From assembly GCF_037055275.1 (NCBI RefSeq), contig NZ_CP146343.1, positions 4,462,001 to 4,526,000 on the forward strand: a DNA stretch of 64,000 nt. The letters run 5' to 3'. Under the pieces are notes generated by a model. It was given only the letters and a program-made list of their open reading frames with translations, was not told the origin of the DNA and did no database searches. Positions within the stretch are counted from its first letter, which is position 1, and every line of letters starts with the position of its first letter. The translations under genes were made by a program, and so were the position numbers. This DNA is from Pseudomonas sp. ML2-2023-3 (GTDB lineage Bacteria; Pseudomonadota; Gammaproteobacteria; Pseudomonadales; Pseudomonadaceae). Positions 36,753 to 47,642 of the stretch are shown here, one piece after another.

Positions 36753-38063
36753 TCAGTCGGCTTGTGGAGCTTCCACCGGCTTGACAGCTTCTTCGTAAGA
36801 GACCGCTTTATCGGTCACCTTAGCCTTCTGCAGAACAGTATCCACAACTTGCTCTTCCAGCACAACCGAACGAACCTCGTTCAATTGAGCGTCGTTTTTG
36901 TAGTACCAAGCTACAACCTGCTCTGGCTCCTGGTATGCGGAAGCCATTTCCTGAATCATTTCGCGAACGCGATCTTCGTCAGGCTTGAGGTCGAACTGCT
37001 TGACCACTTCAGCTACGATCAGACCCAGAACTACGCGACGGCTGGCTTGCTCTTCGAACAGCTCAGCTGGCAGTTGATCAGGCTTGATGTTGCCGCCGAA
37101 CTGCTGAACAGCCTGCACACGCAGACGATCAACTTCGTTGGACAGCAGGGATTTAGGCACTTCGATCGGGTTGGCAGCCAACAGACCGTCCATTACCTGA
37201 TTCTTGACCTTGGACTTGATAGCCTGACGCAGTTCACGCTCCATGTTCTTGCGAACTTCGGCACGGAAACCTTCCAGACCCGTTTCCTTGATACCGAATT
37301 GAGCGAAGAACTCTTCGTTCAGCTCAGGCAGCTTAGGCTCGGAAACAGTGTTCACAGTCACGGTGAACTCAGCTTCTTTGCCGGCCAGGTCCAGATTCTG
37401 GTAGTCAGCAGGGAAAGTCAGCTTCAGAACGCGCTCTTCGCCAGCTTTAGCGCCAACCAGGCCTTCTTCGAAGCCAGGAATCATGCGGCCCGAACCCAGA
37501 ACCAACTGAGTACCAGTAGCGGAACCGCCAGCGAATACTTCGCCATCAACCTTGCCAACGAAATCGATGTTCAGCTGGTCATCGTTCTGGGCAGCACGGT
37601 CAGTCACTTCAAAACGGGTGTTCTGCTTGCGCAGCACGTCCAGCATTTTGTCCAGGTCGGCATCAGCCACTTCGGCGCTCAGGCGCTCGATAGCGATAGT
37701 GTCCAGACCGGTTACTTCGAATTCAGGGAACACTTCGAAAGTAGCAACGTATTCCAGATCCTTGCCTTTTTCGAAGACTTTAGGCTCAACCGAAGGTGCG
37801 CCAGCCGGGTTCAGCTTCTGCTCAACCACTGCTTCGTAGAAGGAAGCCTGAATCACATTGCCCAGAGCTTCTTGACGCGCATCAGCTTCGTAACGCTGAC
37901 GGATCACACTCATTGGCACCTTGCCTGGACGGAAGCCCGGGATCTTGGCCTTTTGGGCAGTCTGTTGCAGACGCTTGTTGACTTCAGCCTCAATACGCTC
38001 TGATGGCACGCCAATGGTCATGCGACGCTCAAGAGCGGAAGTATTTTCAACAGAAACTTGCAT
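36753..38063 (-). CDS. tig: Trigger factor
   Basis: A 436-residue ribosome-associated chaperone. The N-terminal ribosome-binding part contains the GFRPGKVP signature near residues 43-50; a FKBP-type isomerase domain (about 150-245) includes [20 protein letters not shown]; and a long helical C-terminal arm follows. It shelters nascent chains. The start at [15 protein letters not shown] is preceded by GAGGAA. It heads the tig-clpP-clpX-lon-hupB-ppiD quality-control array. Confidence 0.97.
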   Translation of the reverse strand: MQVSVENTSALERRMTIGVPSERIEAEVNKRLQQTAQKAKIPGFRPGKVPMSVIRQRYEADARQEALGNVIQASFYEAVVEQKLNPAGAPSVEPKVFEKGKDLEYVATFEVFPEFEVTGLDTIAIERLSAEVADADLDKMLDVLRKQNTRFEVTDRAAQNDDQLNIDFVGKVDGEVFAGGSATGTQLVLGSGRMIPGFEEGLVGAKAGEERVLKLTFPADYQNLDLAGKEAEFTVTVNTVSEPKLPELNEEFFAQFGIKETGLEGFRAEVRKNMERELRQAIKSKVKNQVMDGLLAANPIEVPKSLLSNEVDRLRVQAVQQFGGNIKPDQLPAELFEEQASRRVVLGLIVAEVVKQFDLKPDEDRVREMIQEMASAYQEPEQVVAWYYKNDAQLNEVRSVVLEEQVVDTVLQKAKVTDKAVSYEEAVKPVEAPQAD

Positions 38064-38388
38064 GGATATTCCTCGTTGCACAGACATTAGCCGGCCGTTT
38101 CCGACCCCATAATCAAGGGCAAGCATTCTAGTGGGTCAAACTCAAGAAGTCACCCTACCGCAAACACCCTGAGAAACGGCCGACAGAATTTAAGTAAAAG
38201 CAGCCATTCGCCTCGCCTTCTATATAGATAGAAGCGTGTACCGATTATTTGGCGATAACAGGTAGCCTTTGGAGCCACCCAATCTGCGCGCATTGTCACA
38301 CAAATCGTAAAGGACGCTAAGCATGCGACAAATGAGGCGCCGAGAGACACCCATATGTCCGTTTTTTCAAACTGCAGATACAAAAAAA
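38064..38388. other. Gap between tig and the tRNA cluster
   Basis: I see no gene here. It holds the tig promoter region on the minus strand and a small CTTCTAT/ATAGAAG hairpin at 38217-38234. One 77-codon open frame within it has no ribosome site and no recognisable content. Confidence 0.5.
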
Positions 38389-38417
38389 CGCCAGACTATT
38401 AATCTGGCGTTTTTTTA
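38389..38417. terminator. Terminator after tRNA-His (copy 1)
   Basis: ACGCCAGA and TCTGGCGT arms around CTATTAA, bounded by A and T runs on both sides. It ends the minus-strand tRNA transcript. Confidence 0.85.
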
Positions 38418-38421
38418 AATA

Positions 38422-38497
38422 TGGGGTGGACGAAGGGGATCGAACCCTCGACAACGGGAGTCACAATCCCGTGCTCTACCAACTGAGCTACGCCCAC
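38422..38497 (-). tRNA. tRNA-His(GTG), copy 1
   Basis: A 76-base cloverleaf with acceptor stem GTGGGCG/CGTCCAC, D arm GTAGCTCAGTTGGTAGAGC, anticodon loop TTGTGAC reading GTG, T arm GAGGGTTCGATCCCC and encoded CCA. The extra 5' G pairs with C73, diagnostic of tRNA-His. It is identical in sequence to the copy at 38726-38801. Confidence 0.96.
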
Positions 38498-38551
38498 CAT
38501 AGTGCGCTTAAAACCCTGCTTGCCTGATGCAACAAACAGTTAAAACAAAAG

Positions 38552-38576
38552 AAAAAAGCCGCTACAAGCGGCTTTG
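38552..38576 (-). terminator. Terminator after tRNA-Leu
   Basis: AAGCCGCT/AGCGGCTT stem with a small loop; on the minus strand it is followed by a run of six T residues. It lies just beyond the tRNA-Leu CCA end. Confidence 0.8.
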
Positions 38577-38584
38577 TTCAAATT

Positions 38585-38669
38585 TGGTGCGGACGGAGAG
38601 ACTCGAACTCTCACACCTTGCGGCGCTGGAACCTAAATCCAGTGTGTCTACCAATTCCACCACATCCGC
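38585..38669 (-). tRNA. tRNA-Leu(TAG)
   Basis: 85 bases with the long variable arm of a class II tRNA, acceptor GCGGATG/CGTCCGC, anticodon loop with TAG in CTGGATTTAGGTTCCAG, T arm GAGAGTTCGAGTCTCTC and encoded CCA. Confidence 0.96.
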
Positions 38670-38725
38670 AATTCAAACTTTTGAAGCAAAGACGCCAGAC
38701 TATTAATCTGGCGGCCTTCTAAATA

Positions 38726-38801
38726 TGGGGTGGACGAAGGGGATCGAACCCTCGACAACGGGAGTCACAATCCCGTGCTCTACCAACTGAGCTACGCCCA
38801 C
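38726..38801 (-). tRNA. tRNA-His(GTG), copy 2
   Basis: Identical to tRNA-His copy 1 over all 76 bases, with the same GTG anticodon. Its downstream flank also repeats the CGCCAGACTATTAATCTGGCG hairpin (38691-38713), although the T run is lost and replaced by GCCTTC. The pair looks like a segmental duplication around tRNA-Leu. Confidence 0.96.
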
Positions 38802-38841
38802 CATATTGCCTGTACCGCTTACTTGTGCCAAAGCTGCCTAA

Positions 38842-38918
38842 TGGCGCACCCGGCAGGACTCGAACCTGCGACCATCCGCTTAGAAGGCGGATGCTCTATC
38901 CAGCTGAGCTACGGGCGC
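38842..38918 (-). tRNA. tRNA-Arg(TCT)
   Basis: 77 bases with acceptor GCGCCCG/CGGGTGC, D arm TAGCTCAGCTGGATAGAGCA, anticodon stem-loop CCGCCTTCTAAGCGG reading TCT, T arm GCAGGTTCGAGTCCTGC and encoded CCA. It is the first gene of the minus-strand tRNA run. Confidence 0.96.
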
Positions 38919-39198
38919 CTTGTTAGCCTGTATTCTTTGACGACTACAAACCAAGTGCTTTCAGTATCACCAAGCTGGACAACAACTTCGCTCTACCTTC
39001 TTAACCAGTGCTAGGCTGTGCCCGACAAGTGCGACGAATGTTATAGGTGAGCCTTAAAGTCGTCAACTCTTTTTTGAAAAAAGTTTAGAAATATAAAGGA
39101 GTTAGGGCAATAAACAGACCAGGCGCCTTTGCCCTCGCGCCACGGCATGCGAGAATGCACGTCCTTTTTCCACCCTTTACGATGGTTAATCACGCGTA

Positions 39199-40053
39199 AT
39201 GACTGCACAACTAATCGACGGTAAAGCGATTGCCGCCAGCCTGCGCCAGCAGATTGCCAAACGTGTCGCCGAGCGTCACGAGCAAGGCCTGCGCACCCCT
39301 GGTCTGGCAGTGATTCTGGTCGGCAGCGATCCTGCTTCCCAGGTTTATGTTTCGCACAAGCGTAAAGACTGCGAAGAGGTAGGCTTTCTTTCCCAAGCCT
39401 ATGATCTGCCTTCTGACACCACCCAGCAGGACTTGACCGACCTGATCGACCGTCTCAATGACGACGCGAACATCGACGGCATCCTGCTGCAACTGCCTCT
39501 GCCTGCCCACCTGGATGCCTCCAAACTACTGGAACGCATTCGCCCGGACAAAGACGTCGACGGTTTCCACCCTTATAACGTCGGCCGCCTGGCCCAACGC
39601 ATCCCGCTGCTGCGTCCATGCACGCCGAAAGGCATCATGGCCCTGCTGGAAAGCACCGGCCAGGATCTGTACGGAATGGACGCAGTGATTGTCGGAGCCT
39701 CGAACATCGTTGGCCGGCCAATGGCCATGGAGCTGCTGCTGGCTGGCTGCACCGTGACCGTGACCCACCGCTTTACCAAGGATCTGGCCGGCCATGTTGG
39801 CCGTGCCGACCTGGTGGTCGTGGCTGCTGGCAAGCCAGGCCTGGTCAAAGGCGAGTGGATCAAGGAAGGCGCTATCGTGATCGACGTTGGCATCAACCGT
39901 CAGGCTGATGGCAAGCTGGTCGGCGACGTGGTGTACGAGACCGCCCTGCCCCGCGCCGGCTGGATCACTCCAGTTCCAGGCGGCGTAGGCCCGATGACTC
40001 GTGCCTGCCTGCTTGAAAACACCCTGTACGCAGCTGAAACATTGCACGGCTAA
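39199..40053 (+). CDS. folD: Bifunctional methylenetetrahydrofolate dehydrogenase/cyclohydrolase
   Basis: A 284-residue enzyme. The catalytic tyrosine and lysine are in [14 protein letters not shown], the folate signature [14 protein letters not shown] is central, and the NADP motif [17 protein letters not shown] and the terminal [18 protein letters not shown] complete the match. It converts 5,10-methylene- to 10-formyl-tetrahydrofolate for purine and formyl-Met synthesis. It is divergent from the tRNA cluster. A terminator follows at once. Confidence 0.97.
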   Translation: MTAQLIDGKAIAASLRQQIAKRVAERHEQGLRTPGLAVILVGSDPASQVYVSHKRKDCEEVGFLSQAYDLPSDTTQQDLTDLIDRLNDDANIDGILLQLPLPAHLDASKLLERIRPDKDVDGFHPYNVGRLAQRIPLLRPCTPKGIMALLESTGQDLYGMDAVIVGASNIVGRPMAMELLLAGCTVTVTHRFTKDLAGHVGRADLVVVAAGKPGLVKGEWIKEGAIVIDVGINRQADGKLVGDVVYETALPRAGWITPVPGGVGPMTRACLLENTLYAAETLHG

Positions 40054-40073
40054 ACGTTCAAGCTGCTACAAAC

Positions 40074-40099
40074 ACAACGGCACCTTCGGGTGCCGTTGT
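40074..40099 (+). terminator. Terminator of folD
   Basis: AACGGCACC/GGTGCCGTT with a TTCG-like loop, then a short T-rich tail, 21 bases after the folD stop. Confidence 0.85.
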
Positions 40100-40130
40100 T
40101 ATTGGCGCCGCCAAAAGCAGGACAAACAAA

Positions 40131-40154
40131 AGCCCGCACTTGGCGGGCCTTTAT
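40131..40154 (-). terminator. Terminator of cysS
   Basis: GCCCGC/GCGGGC hairpin flanked by AAA and TTT. On the minus strand it ends with CTTTTGTTTG, 17 bases beyond the cysS stop. Confidence 0.75.
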
Positions 40155-40170
40155 TCATACAACGAGCAAC

Positions 40171-41553
40171 CTAGTCAGCCAAGCGCCAGGTCGTCCCGCC
40201 CTTACCGTCTTCCAGCACAACACCCATCGCGGCGAGCTGATCACGAATTCGATCAGACTCTGCCCAGTCCTTACCGGCACGGGCCGCCAGACGCGCTTCG
40301 ATCAACGCATCTACCTGAGCCGCATCGATCTTGCCTTCAGCACCCGCCTGCAGAAAGTCATCCGCCTCAAGCTGCAACACACCCAACACATCGGCCAGTT
40401 GCTTGAGACGCGCCGCCAGACCGGCAGCTGCCTGCAGGTCGGTTTCGCGCAAACGGTTGATCTCACGAACCATCTCGAACAGCACCGCACAGGCTTCAGG
40501 CGTACCGAAGTCGTCGTTCATGACCTGGGTAAAACGCTCAACAAACGCCTCACCACCGACAGGAGCAACCTTGGGCAGGCCTTTAAGTGCGTTATAGAAG
40601 CGATCCAGGGCCGCTTTCGCATCCTTGAGATTGTCTTCGGAGTAGTTGATCGAGCTACGGTAATGGCTTGAGACCAACAGGTAACGCACAACTTCTGGAT
40701 GATACTTCTCCAGAACGTCGCGAATGGTGAAGAAGTTGTTCAAGGACTTGGACATCTTCTCGCCATTGATGCGAATCATCCCGCAGTGCATCCAGGCATT
40801 GGCGTAGGTCTTGCCGGTTGCCGCTTCGCTTTGGGCGATTTCGTTTTCATGGTGCGGAAACTCAAGATCGCTCCCGCCACCATGAATATCGAAGGTCTCA
40901 CCCAGGCAGCAGGTAGACATCACCGAGCATTCGATGTGCCAGCCCGGACGACCAGGACCCCACGGCGACTCCCAGCTCGGCTCTCCTGGCTTGACGCCTT
41001 TCCAGAGCACGAAGTCCAGCGGATCATCCTTGGCCTCGTCGACTTCGATGCGAGCGCCAATGCGCAGATCTTCAATCTTTTTGCGCGACAGCTTGCCGTA
41101 GCCCATGAACTTGGCAACGCGGTAGTACACGTCACCATTGCCCGGAGCATAGGCGTAGCCCTTGTCGATCAAGGTCTGGATCATTGCGTGCATGCCAGGG
41201 ATATGGTCCGTGGCACGAGGCTCCATATCCGGCTTGAGGATATTGAGCCGCGCTTCGTCTTCATGCATCGCCGCGATCATGCGCTCGGTCAGCGCCTCGA
41301 AAGGCTCGCCGTTCTCCCGGGCACGATTGATGATCTTGTCTTCGATGTCCGTGATGTTTCGCACGTAGGTCAGGTTGTAGCCGCTGAAACGCAACCAGCG
41401 GGTCACCAGATCGAACGCAATCATGCTGCGGCCATGACCAATGTGGCAGTAGTCGTACACGGTCATGCCGCACACGTACATGCGCACATTGTTACCGTCC
41501 AGCGGCTTGAATACTTCTTTGCTCTTGGTGAGCGTGTTGTAGATCGTAAGCAC
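40171..41553 (-). CDS. cysS: Cysteinyl-tRNA synthetase
   Basis: A 460-residue class I synthetase. The zinc-binding [16 protein letters not shown] segment includes the HIGH motif, [12 protein letters not shown] is the second signature, and a short DALR domain closes the protein. It charges tRNA-Cys. The start is GTG at 41553, set by GAAGGA about ten bases upstream and by the normal N-terminus [13 protein letters not shown]. It follows glnS by 22 bases, so the two synthetases are one transcription unit. Confidence 0.96.
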   Translation of the reverse strand: MLTIYNTLTKSKEVFKPLDGNNVRMYVCGMTVYDYCHIGHGRSMIAFDLVTRWLRFSGYNLTYVRNITDIEDKIINRARENGEPFEALTERMIAAMHEDEARLNILKPDMEPRATDHIPGMHAMIQTLIDKGYAYAPGNGDVYYRVAKFMGYGKLSRKKIEDLRIGARIEVDEAKDDPLDFVLWKGVKPGEPSWESPWGPGRPGWHIECSVMSTCCLGETFDIHGGGSDLEFPHHENEIAQSEAATGKTYANAWMHCGMIRINGEKMSKSLNNFFTIRDVLEKYHPEVVRYLLVSSHYRSSINYSEDNLKDAKAALDRFYNALKGLPKVAPVGGEAFVERFTQVMNDDFGTPEACAVLFEMVREINRLRETDLQAAAGLAARLKQLADVLGVLQLEADDFLQAGAEGKIDAAQVDALIEARLAARAGKDWAESDRIRDQLAAMGVVLEDGKGGTTWRLAD

Positions 41554-41575
41554 GGCTTTTTCCTTCAAAACTTGA

Positions 41576-43273
41576 TCACTGGCCCCACGAATCACGCAAG
41601 GTCACGGTACGGTTGAATACCGGGTGACCGGGTTTCGAGTCCTTGATATCCGCGCAGAAGTAACCTTCGCGCTCGAACTGGAAACGGTCTTCCGGCTGTG
41701 CATTACCCAGCGAGGGCTCAGCACGACAACCGGTAAGAACCTGCAGCGAGTCAGGGTTGATGTTTTCCAGGAAACCGGCGCCATCCTCGGCCTTTTCAGG
41801 GTTCGGCGAGCGGAAAAGACGGTCATACAAACGCACTTCGCATTCGACGCTGGCAGCAGCCGGCACCCAATGCACAACACCTTTGACCTTGCGACCTTCA
41901 GGGTTTTTACCCAGGGTTTCAGGATCGTACGAGCAATGCAGTTCGACGATGTTGCCATCGGCGTCCTTGATCGCTTCGTCAGCACGAATCACATAGCTGC
42001 CGCGCAAACGCACCTCGCCCGCAGGCTCAAGACGCTTGTAGCCTTTTGGCGGCTCTTCCATGAAGTCGTCACGGTCGATGTAGATTTCACGGGCGAACGG
42101 CAATACCCGCACCCCCATGTCTTCTTTCGGGTGACAAGGCAGTTCAAGGTTTTCGACCTTGTCTTGCGGGTAGTTGGTGATGATGACTTTCAGCGGGCGC
42201 AGTACGCACATGGCACGGGGTGCGCTGTGGTCCAGATCGTCACGAATGCTGAATTCCAGCATGCCGAAGTCAACCACACCGTCAGAACGGTTGGTGCCGA
42301 CCATGTCGCAGAAGTTACGGATCGACTTGGGCGTGTAGCCACGGCGACGGAAACCCGACAGCGTGGACATGCGCGGGTCATCCCAGCCATTGACGTGTTT
42401 TTCGTCAACCAATTGCTTGAGCTTGCGCTTGCTGGTGATGGTGTAGTTCAGGTTAAGACGGCTGAATTCGTACTGACGCGGGCGCGCAGGCACTGGCAGG
42501 CTGTCGAGGAACCACTCATACAACGGGCGATGGCTTTCGAATTCCAGGGTGCATATCGAATGGGTGATCCCTTCGATGGCGTCCGACTGACCGTGCGTGA
42601 AGTCATAGTTCGGGTAGATGCACCACTTGTCACCGGTCTGGTGATGGTGGGCGTGGCGGATGCGGTACATGATCGGGTCGCGCAGGTTCATGTTCGGCGA
42701 GGCCATGTCGATCTTGGCCCGCAGTACGCACTTGCCGTCCTCGAATTCACCGGCCGTCATGCGGGCGAACAGATCAAGGTTCTCTTCGACACTGCGGTCG
42801 CGGAACGGGCTGTTCTTGCCAGGCTCGGTCAGGCTGCCGCGGTATTCCTTGGCCTGCTCGGGTGTCAGGTCGCAAACGTAGGCCTTACCCTCTTTGATCA
42901 GGTAAATCGCCCACTCGTGCAACTGGTCGAAATACTGGGAGGCATAACGCACTTCGCCAGACCACTCAAAGCCCAGCCATTTGACGTCGCTTTCAATGGC
43001 GTCGATGTATTCCTGGTCTTCCTTGGCCGGGTTGGTGTCGTCAAAACGCAAATGCGTAACGCCACCGAACTCCTGAGCCAACCCAAAGTTCACACAAATG
43101 GATTTGGCGTGACCGATGTGCAGATAACCATTTGGCTCTGGCGGGAAGCGGGTCACGATCTGTGTGCATTTACCCGAGTCAAGGTCCGCCTGAACGATTG
43201 GACGCAGGAAATTGGCCGGGACAGCAGGGCCAGCCTTTGGATTCAGAGTGGGGTCGACAGTGGGCTTGCTCAT
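41576..43273 (-). CDS. glnS: Glutaminyl-tRNA synthetase
   Basis: A 565-residue class I synthetase. [22 protein letters not shown] holds the HIGH motif, and the second signature is the variant TSKRKL (MSKRK in E. coli). The distinctive anticodon-binding beta barrels make up the last 220 residues. It charges tRNA-Gln directly. It lies upstream of cysS on the same strand and is divergent from ppiB. Confidence 0.97.
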   Translation of the reverse strand: MSKPTVDPTLNPKAGPAVPANFLRPIVQADLDSGKCTQIVTRFPPEPNGYLHIGHAKSICVNFGLAQEFGGVTHLRFDDTNPAKEDQEYIDAIESDVKWLGFEWSGEVRYASQYFDQLHEWAIYLIKEGKAYVCDLTPEQAKEYRGSLTEPGKNSPFRDRSVEENLDLFARMTAGEFEDGKCVLRAKIDMASPNMNLRDPIMYRIRHAHHHQTGDKWCIYPNYDFTHGQSDAIEGITHSICTLEFESHRPLYEWFLDSLPVPARPRQYEFSRLNLNYTITSKRKLKQLVDEKHVNGWDDPRMSTLSGFRRRGYTPKSIRNFCDMVGTNRSDGVVDFGMLEFSIRDDLDHSAPRAMCVLRPLKVIITNYPQDKVENLELPCHPKEDMGVRVLPFAREIYIDRDDFMEEPPKGYKRLEPAGEVRLRGSYVIRADEAIKDADGNIVELHCSYDPETLGKNPEGRKVKGVVHWVPAAASVECEVRLYDRLFRSPNPEKAEDGAGFLENINPDSLQVLTGCRAEPSLGNAQPEDRFQFEREGYFCADIKDSKPGHPVFNRTVTLRDSWGQ

Positions 43274-43550
43274 AGGATCCTTGAACGTAACAGGGTGCGC
43301 GGCCTGGGTCGGCCGACTAAATCAAAGCGCCTATCATAGCCGATGCCGCCAAGTCACTGACAGAGCAGGTGCTCAATCAAAGCGATTGAAATGCCGGCTT
43401 TTAGTCCCCATATGGGAAAAACACCATCGAAATGCCGTGCGGGCACGCTAAACTCCGCCCGCGGCTGTATCTACCCAGCCAGCCTGGGGGATTGAGGTGC
43501 GTGTCACCGCGCCCAGGCCCGACGAATTCTCTGATAGAGCGATAACGACC

Positions 43551-44054
43551 ATGACCAAAGTAAAACTGAGCACCAACCACGGCGACATCGTGATCGAACT
43601 GAACGCTGAAAAAGCACCGATCACCGTTGCCAACTTCATCGAGTACGTTAAAGCCGGCCACTACGAAAACACCGTTTTCCACCGTGTAATCGGCAACTTC
43701 ATGGTCCAGGGCGGCGGTTTCGAGCCAGGCATGAAAGAAAAGAAAGACAAGCGCCCAAGCATCCAGAACGAAGCTGACAACGGCCTGCCAAACGAGAAGT
43801 ACACCGTGGCCATGGCTCGCACCATGGAGCCGCATTCGGCTTCCGCCCAGTTCTTCATCAACGTGGCTGACAACAGCTTCCTGAACCACAGCGGCAAAAC
43901 CGCTCAAGGTTGGGGCTATGCCGTATTCGGTAAAGTCGTTGAAGGCCAGGATGTTGTAGACAAGATCAAAGGTGTTGCCACGACTTCCAAAGCCGGTCAC
44001 CAGGACGTGCCTAAAGAAGACGTGATCGTCGAGAAAGCAGAGATCATTGAGTGA
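43551..44054 (+). CDS. ppiB: Cytosolic cyclophilin-type peptidyl-prolyl isomerase B
   Basis: A 167-residue cyclophilin without signal peptide. The catalytic arginine lies in [18 protein letters not shown], and [17 protein letters not shown] and [18 protein letters not shown] complete the active cleft. It speeds proline isomerisation in cytosolic proteins. ATG at 43551 gives the standard [18 protein letters not shown] start. Its stop overlaps the lpxH GTG start, so the two are coupled, as in other gammaproteobacteria. Confidence 0.96.
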   Translation: MTKVKLSTNHGDIVIELNAEKAPITVANFIEYVKAGHYENTVFHRVIGNFMVQGGGFEPGMKEKKDKRPSIQNEADNGLPNEKYTVAMARTMEPHSASAQFFINVADNSFLNHSGKTAQGWGYAVFGKVVEGQDVVDKIKGVATTSKAGHQDVPKEDVIVEKAEIIE

Positions 44055-44779
44055 TACTGCTGATTTCAGATTTGCATCTGGAAGAGGAGCGCCCGGACAT
44101 AACCCGGGCGTTTCTGGATTTCCTGACCGGGCGTGCCCGCTCGGCTCAGGCGCTCTACATCCTGGGTGATTTTTTCGAAGCCTGGATTGGCGACGATGCG
44201 ATGACGCCCTACCAGCGCTCGATCTGTGAAGCGCTGCGAACACTGAGCGATACCGGCACCAAGATTTTTCTGATGCACGGCAACCGCGATTTCTTGCTTG
44301 GCCAGGCCTTTTGTAAAGCGGCTGGCTGCACCCTGATCAAAGACCCCAGTGTTGCGGACTTTTATGGCGAGCCGGTTTTGTTGATGCACGGCGACAGCCT
44401 GTGCACTCGCGACGAAGCCTACATGCGCCTGCGACGCTACCTGCGCAACCCCATCACTTTGTGGATTCTGCGCCACCTGCCCTTGGGCACGCGGCATAAA
44501 CTGGCGCGCAAACTGCGCAGCGAAAGCCGTGTCCAGACCCGTATGAAAGCCAATGACATCGTCGACGTGACTCCCGAGGAAGTGCCCCGGATCATGGCTG
44601 ACTTTGGCGTACGCACCTTGATTCACGGCCATACCCACCGTCCCGCGATCCACAAACTGCTGGTTGCAGATCACGCCGCCAAACGCATTGTTCTCGGTGA
44701 CTGGGACCGTCAAGGCTGGGTACTGCAAGTGGATGAGCACGGCATGCAACTGATGCCGTTTGATTTCACGCCAGCCTAG
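44051..44779 (+). CDS. lpxH: UDP-2,3-diacylglucosamine diphosphatase
   Basis: A 242-residue calcineurin-like phosphoesterase. Metal-site motifs are SDLHL near residue 5, [26 protein letters not shown] and the final [11 protein letters not shown]. It splits UDP-2,3-diacylglucosamine to lipid X in lipid A synthesis at the inner membrane. The start is GTG at 44051, overlapping the ppiB stop; no ATG is available nearby. Length and motifs are standard. Confidence 0.95.
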   Translation: MILLISDLHLEEERPDITRAFLDFLTGRARSAQALYILGDFFEAWIGDDAMTPYQRSICEALRTLSDTGTKIFLMHGNRDFLLGQAFCKAAGCTLIKDPSVADFYGEPVLLMHGDSLCTRDEAYMRLRRYLRNPITLWILRHLPLGTRHKLARKLRSESRVQTRMKANDIVDVTPEEVPRIMADFGVRTLIHGHTHRPAIHKLLVADHAAKRIVLGDWDRQGWVLQVDEHGMQLMPFDFTPA

Positions 44780-44801
44780 ATTCAAGAGCCCCTCACCCTG
44801 G

Positions 44802-44822
44802 CCCTCTCCCGGAGGGAGAGGG
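44802..44822. repeat. Short palindromic repeat between lpxH and the efflux operon
   Basis: CCCTCTCC and GGAGAGGG arms, preceded by CCCCTCACCCTGG. This sequence type is common between Pseudomonas genes and may end both convergent transcripts. Confidence 0.6.
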
Positions 44823-44834
44823 TAAAAGCCCACA

Positions 44835-46364
44835 TCAATGCCCGCTGGTCGCCGGCCCCGCTTTGGCGGCAAACGGTGGCTTGGCCAGCCATACCAACAA
44901 AATCAACCCCATAAACAGCCAGCCCATCATGGTGAAGTAGTCCACGGTGGAAAACATATACGCCTGACTGGTCAGAATCTTATCCATCTGAGCGTAGGCA
45001 GGCGTACTGGCACCCCCCAGGCTTTCCAGGGTATGGCGTGTCACCGGGTCATAGGCGCTGATGCTTTCACTCATGTAGGCATGATGCTGATCCGCCCTGC
45101 GAATCCAGATCCATGTGGTCAAGGAGGCCGCAAAACTACCCCCCAGGGTCCGCAAGAACGTTGCGAGCCCAGCGCCATCGGCGATCTGGTGCGGCGGTAA
45201 ATCCGACATCAAAATGGTCAGCGTCGGCATAAAGAACAAGGCCACGCCAATCCCCATAAACAGCTGCACCATCGCGATATGTTGAAAATCCACCTCATTG
45301 GTGAAGTCTGCACGCATAAAGCAACTCAGGCCGATGGCCAGAAACGCCAGGCCAGCCAGCAAGCGCAAATCGAATTTATGCGCGTACTTGCCCACAAACG
45401 GCGACATCAACACCGGCAAGATCCCGATCGGTGCCACAGCCAAACCCGCCCAGGTCGCGGTGTAGCCCATCTGCGTCTGCAGCCATTGCGGCAAAATCAA
45501 ATTGATACCGAAGAACCCGGCATACCCCAACACCAGCACAATGGTGCCGATGCGGAAGTTTCGGTGGGCAAACAGACGCAAGTTAACGATCGGATGCTTG
45601 TCGGTCATTTCCCAAATGATGAAAGCCGCCAGTGCCACCACCGATAATGCGCTGCCCAAAAGGATGAAGTTGGACTCGAACCAGTCCAGATCATTGCCCT
45701 TGTCGAGTACGATCTGCAACGCGCCCACACCAATGATCAGGGTAATCAACCCCACATAGTCCATCGGCTGACGGGTAATCACCACGGGGCGCGACTTCAG
45801 TTGCTGGCGAACCACCATCACCGCGAAGATACCGATCGGGATATTGATGAAGAAGATCCAGGGCCAGCTGTAACTGTCTGTGATCCAGCCACCCAGAATG
45901 GGACCCGCAATGGGCGCAACCACCGTGACCATCGCCAGCAATGCCAATGCCATCCCCCGTTTCGCAGGTGGGTACACCGCAATCAACAGGGTTTGCGTCA
46001 TGGGATACAGCGGCCCGGCCACCAACCCTTGCAGCACCCGAAACCCGACCAGTTCAGGCATCGAGGTCGAAATACCGCACAAGAACGAGGCCAGCACGAA
46101 CAGGATTGTGGCCCACAAAAACAGCTTCACTTCGCCAAAACGGCGACTCAGCCAGCCTGTCAGGGGCAAGGCAATCGCGTTACTGACCGCAAATGAAGTA
46201 ATCACCCACGTGCCCTGCTCAGAACTCACCCCAAGGTTGCCGGAGATGGTGGGCAAGGCGACGTTGGCGATGGTCGTATCGAGCACCTGCATAAAGGTTG
46301 CAAGCGACAGACCAATAGTGGCCATTACCAAGCTGGGAGGGGTAAAAGACGCGTTTGTACTCAT
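44835..46364 (-). CDS. emrB: DHA2 family drug efflux transporter (EmrB type)
   Basis: A 509-residue inner-membrane protein with about 14 hydrophobic helices. It has the MFS motif WLSRRFGEVKLF (loop 2-3), the antiporter motif segment GWITDSYSWPWIFFINIPIG and QTLLIAVYPPAKRGMALAL. These are features of EmrB/FarB proton-drug antiporters. It works with the HlyD-type adaptor and outer-membrane channel encoded upstream. It is the last gene of the marR-OMF-emrA-emrB operon. The drug range is unknown. Confidence 0.93.
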   Translation of the reverse strand: MSTNASFTPPSLVMATIGLSLATFMQVLDTTIANVALPTISGNLGVSSEQGTWVITSFAVSNAIALPLTGWLSRRFGEVKLFLWATILFVLASFLCGISTSMPELVGFRVLQGLVAGPLYPMTQTLLIAVYPPAKRGMALALLAMVTVVAPIAGPILGGWITDSYSWPWIFFINIPIGIFAVMVVRQQLKSRPVVITRQPMDYVGLITLIIGVGALQIVLDKGNDLDWFESNFILLGSALSVVALAAFIIWEMTDKHPIVNLRLFAHRNFRIGTIVLVLGYAGFFGINLILPQWLQTQMGYTATWAGLAVAPIGILPVLMSPFVGKYAHKFDLRLLAGLAFLAIGLSCFMRADFTNEVDFQHIAMVQLFMGIGVALFFMPTLTILMSDLPPHQIADGAGLATFLRTLGGSFAASLTTWIWIRRADQHHAYMSESISAYDPVTRHTLESLGGASTPAYAQMDKILTSQAYMFSTVDYFTMMGWLFMGLILLVWLAKPPFAAKAGPATSGH

Positions 46365-46427
46365 CGCAAATCCTTTAAAGCCGGGGATGCAGCCTCGCCG
46401 GTGCGGCGAGGCTCATGGATTGGCGAA

Positions 46428-47633
46428 TCAGCGTTGGGCGGCCATATCGCCTGTTGCAGCGCTGTTGCTGTCAATCAAACGCGTGATCAGGGCTTCGGCC
46501 TCGGCCAATTGCTGCGCATAGACATGGGTGGTGAACGAGGCTTTTTGCGGCGGTTGCTGGGCCAGCACCGGGCCGCTCTGGTCACGCAGGTTCACATCAA
46601 CCGTTGTCGACAAACCAACACGCAGCGGATGTGCAGCCAGCTCATCGGCATTGATGTGGATACGCACCGGCACACGCTGCACGATCTTGATCCAGTTACC
46701 CGTGGCATTTTGCGCAGGCAGCAGGGCAAATGCGCTGCCCGTCCCGGCACCGATGCTGTCGATGGTGCCGCTGTATTTCACGCTGCTGCCATAGATATCC
46801 GATTCAATGTCCACCGGCTGACCGATGCGCATCTTGTGCAACTGGGTTTCCTTGAAGTTGGCATCAATCCACAGCTGATTCAGCGGAATGACCGCCATCA
46901 ACGCGGTGCCCGGCTGAACCCGCTGACCCAACTGAACAGTGCGCTTGGCCACATACCCGGTGACCGGAGCAATCAGGGTGGAACGGGCGTTTGCCAGGTA
47001 AGCCTGACGCAACTGAGCTGCAGCAGCTTTCACATCCGGGTGGTTGGCCACCGAGGTGTTATCGACCAGCGCACGGGTGGTATCGAGTTTTTGTTCGGCA
47101 TTGCGCAGGGCGCTTTGCGCTGAAGACAGGTCATCCCGGGCATGGGACAGCTCTTCTTGGGAAATTGCCCCGCCAGCCGCCAGACTTTTCCGGCGGTTGT
47201 AGTTGTCCTGGTTCTTTTGCACTTCGACCTTCTGCGCAGCCACCTGGGCCTTCATGCCCTTCACGTCACTGAACAGACCACGAACCTGGCGCACGGTACG
47301 CGCCAGGTTGGCCTCGGCGCTTTGCAGGCCCACCTGCGCATCGCTCGGATCGAAATTAAGCAGCACCTGGCCCTCATGAACCAGATCGCCATCATCCGCA
47401 CCAATACTCACCACCGTACCGGTGACAAGAGGCGTGATTTCAACCACGTTGCCATTTACATAGGCATCGTCGGTGCTTTCATTCCAGCGACCATAAAATT
47501 CTTCCCAGCCCCAGACACCCAGGCCTGCCAGGATGACCAGAATCGCCAGGCCACTGAGCAAGAGCTTGCGCTTGCGCTGATTACCCGCGTCCTGGGTGTT
47601 TTGCGTTTCATTCGGTGTTTGCACAGTAGCCAT
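46428..47633 (-). CDS. emrA: HlyD/EmrA family membrane fusion protein
   Basis: A 401-residue periplasmic adaptor. One N-terminal membrane helix (LLLSGLAILVILAGLGVWG, about residues 25-43) is followed by a lipoyl half (YVNGNVVEITPLVTGTVVSI), a long coiled-coil hairpin (about 95-205) and the second lipoyl/beta part beginning STLIAPVTGYVAKRTVQ. It bridges EmrB to the outer-membrane channel. It starts nine bases after the OMF gene stop. Confidence 0.93.
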   Translation of the reverse strand: MATVQTPNETQNTQDAGNQRKRKLLLSGLAILVILAGLGVWGWEEFYGRWNESTDDAYVNGNVVEITPLVTGTVVSIGADDGDLVHEGQVLLNFDPSDAQVGLQSAEANLARTVRQVRGLFSDVKGMKAQVAAQKVEVQKNQDNYNRRKSLAAGGAISQEELSHARDDLSSAQSALRNAEQKLDTTRALVDNTSVANHPDVKAAAAQLRQAYLANARSTLIAPVTGYVAKRTVQLGQRVQPGTALMAVIPLNQLWIDANFKETQLHKMRIGQPVDIESDIYGSSVKYSGTIDSIGAGTGSAFALLPAQNATGNWIKIVQRVPVRIHINADELAAHPLRVGLSTTVDVNLRDQSGPVLAQQPPQKASFTTHVYAQQLAEAEALITRLIDSNSAATGDMAAQR

Positions 47634-47642
47634 GACGAGTAC

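Noticed and set aside
36012..38003. A 663-codon open frame on the plus strand opposite tig and clpP
   Set aside because: It is the mirror frame of two certain genes, with no ribosome site and no recognisable domain; it crosses both genes and their gap.
38730..39014. A 94-codon frame across tRNA-His copy 2 and tRNA-Arg
   Set aside because: Translation of antisense tRNA gives the well-known false protein with HPAGLEPATIRLEGGCSIQLSYGR; not a gene.
41624..43339. A 571-codon open frame antisense to glnS
   Set aside because: Mirror of a certain synthetase gene; no independent support.
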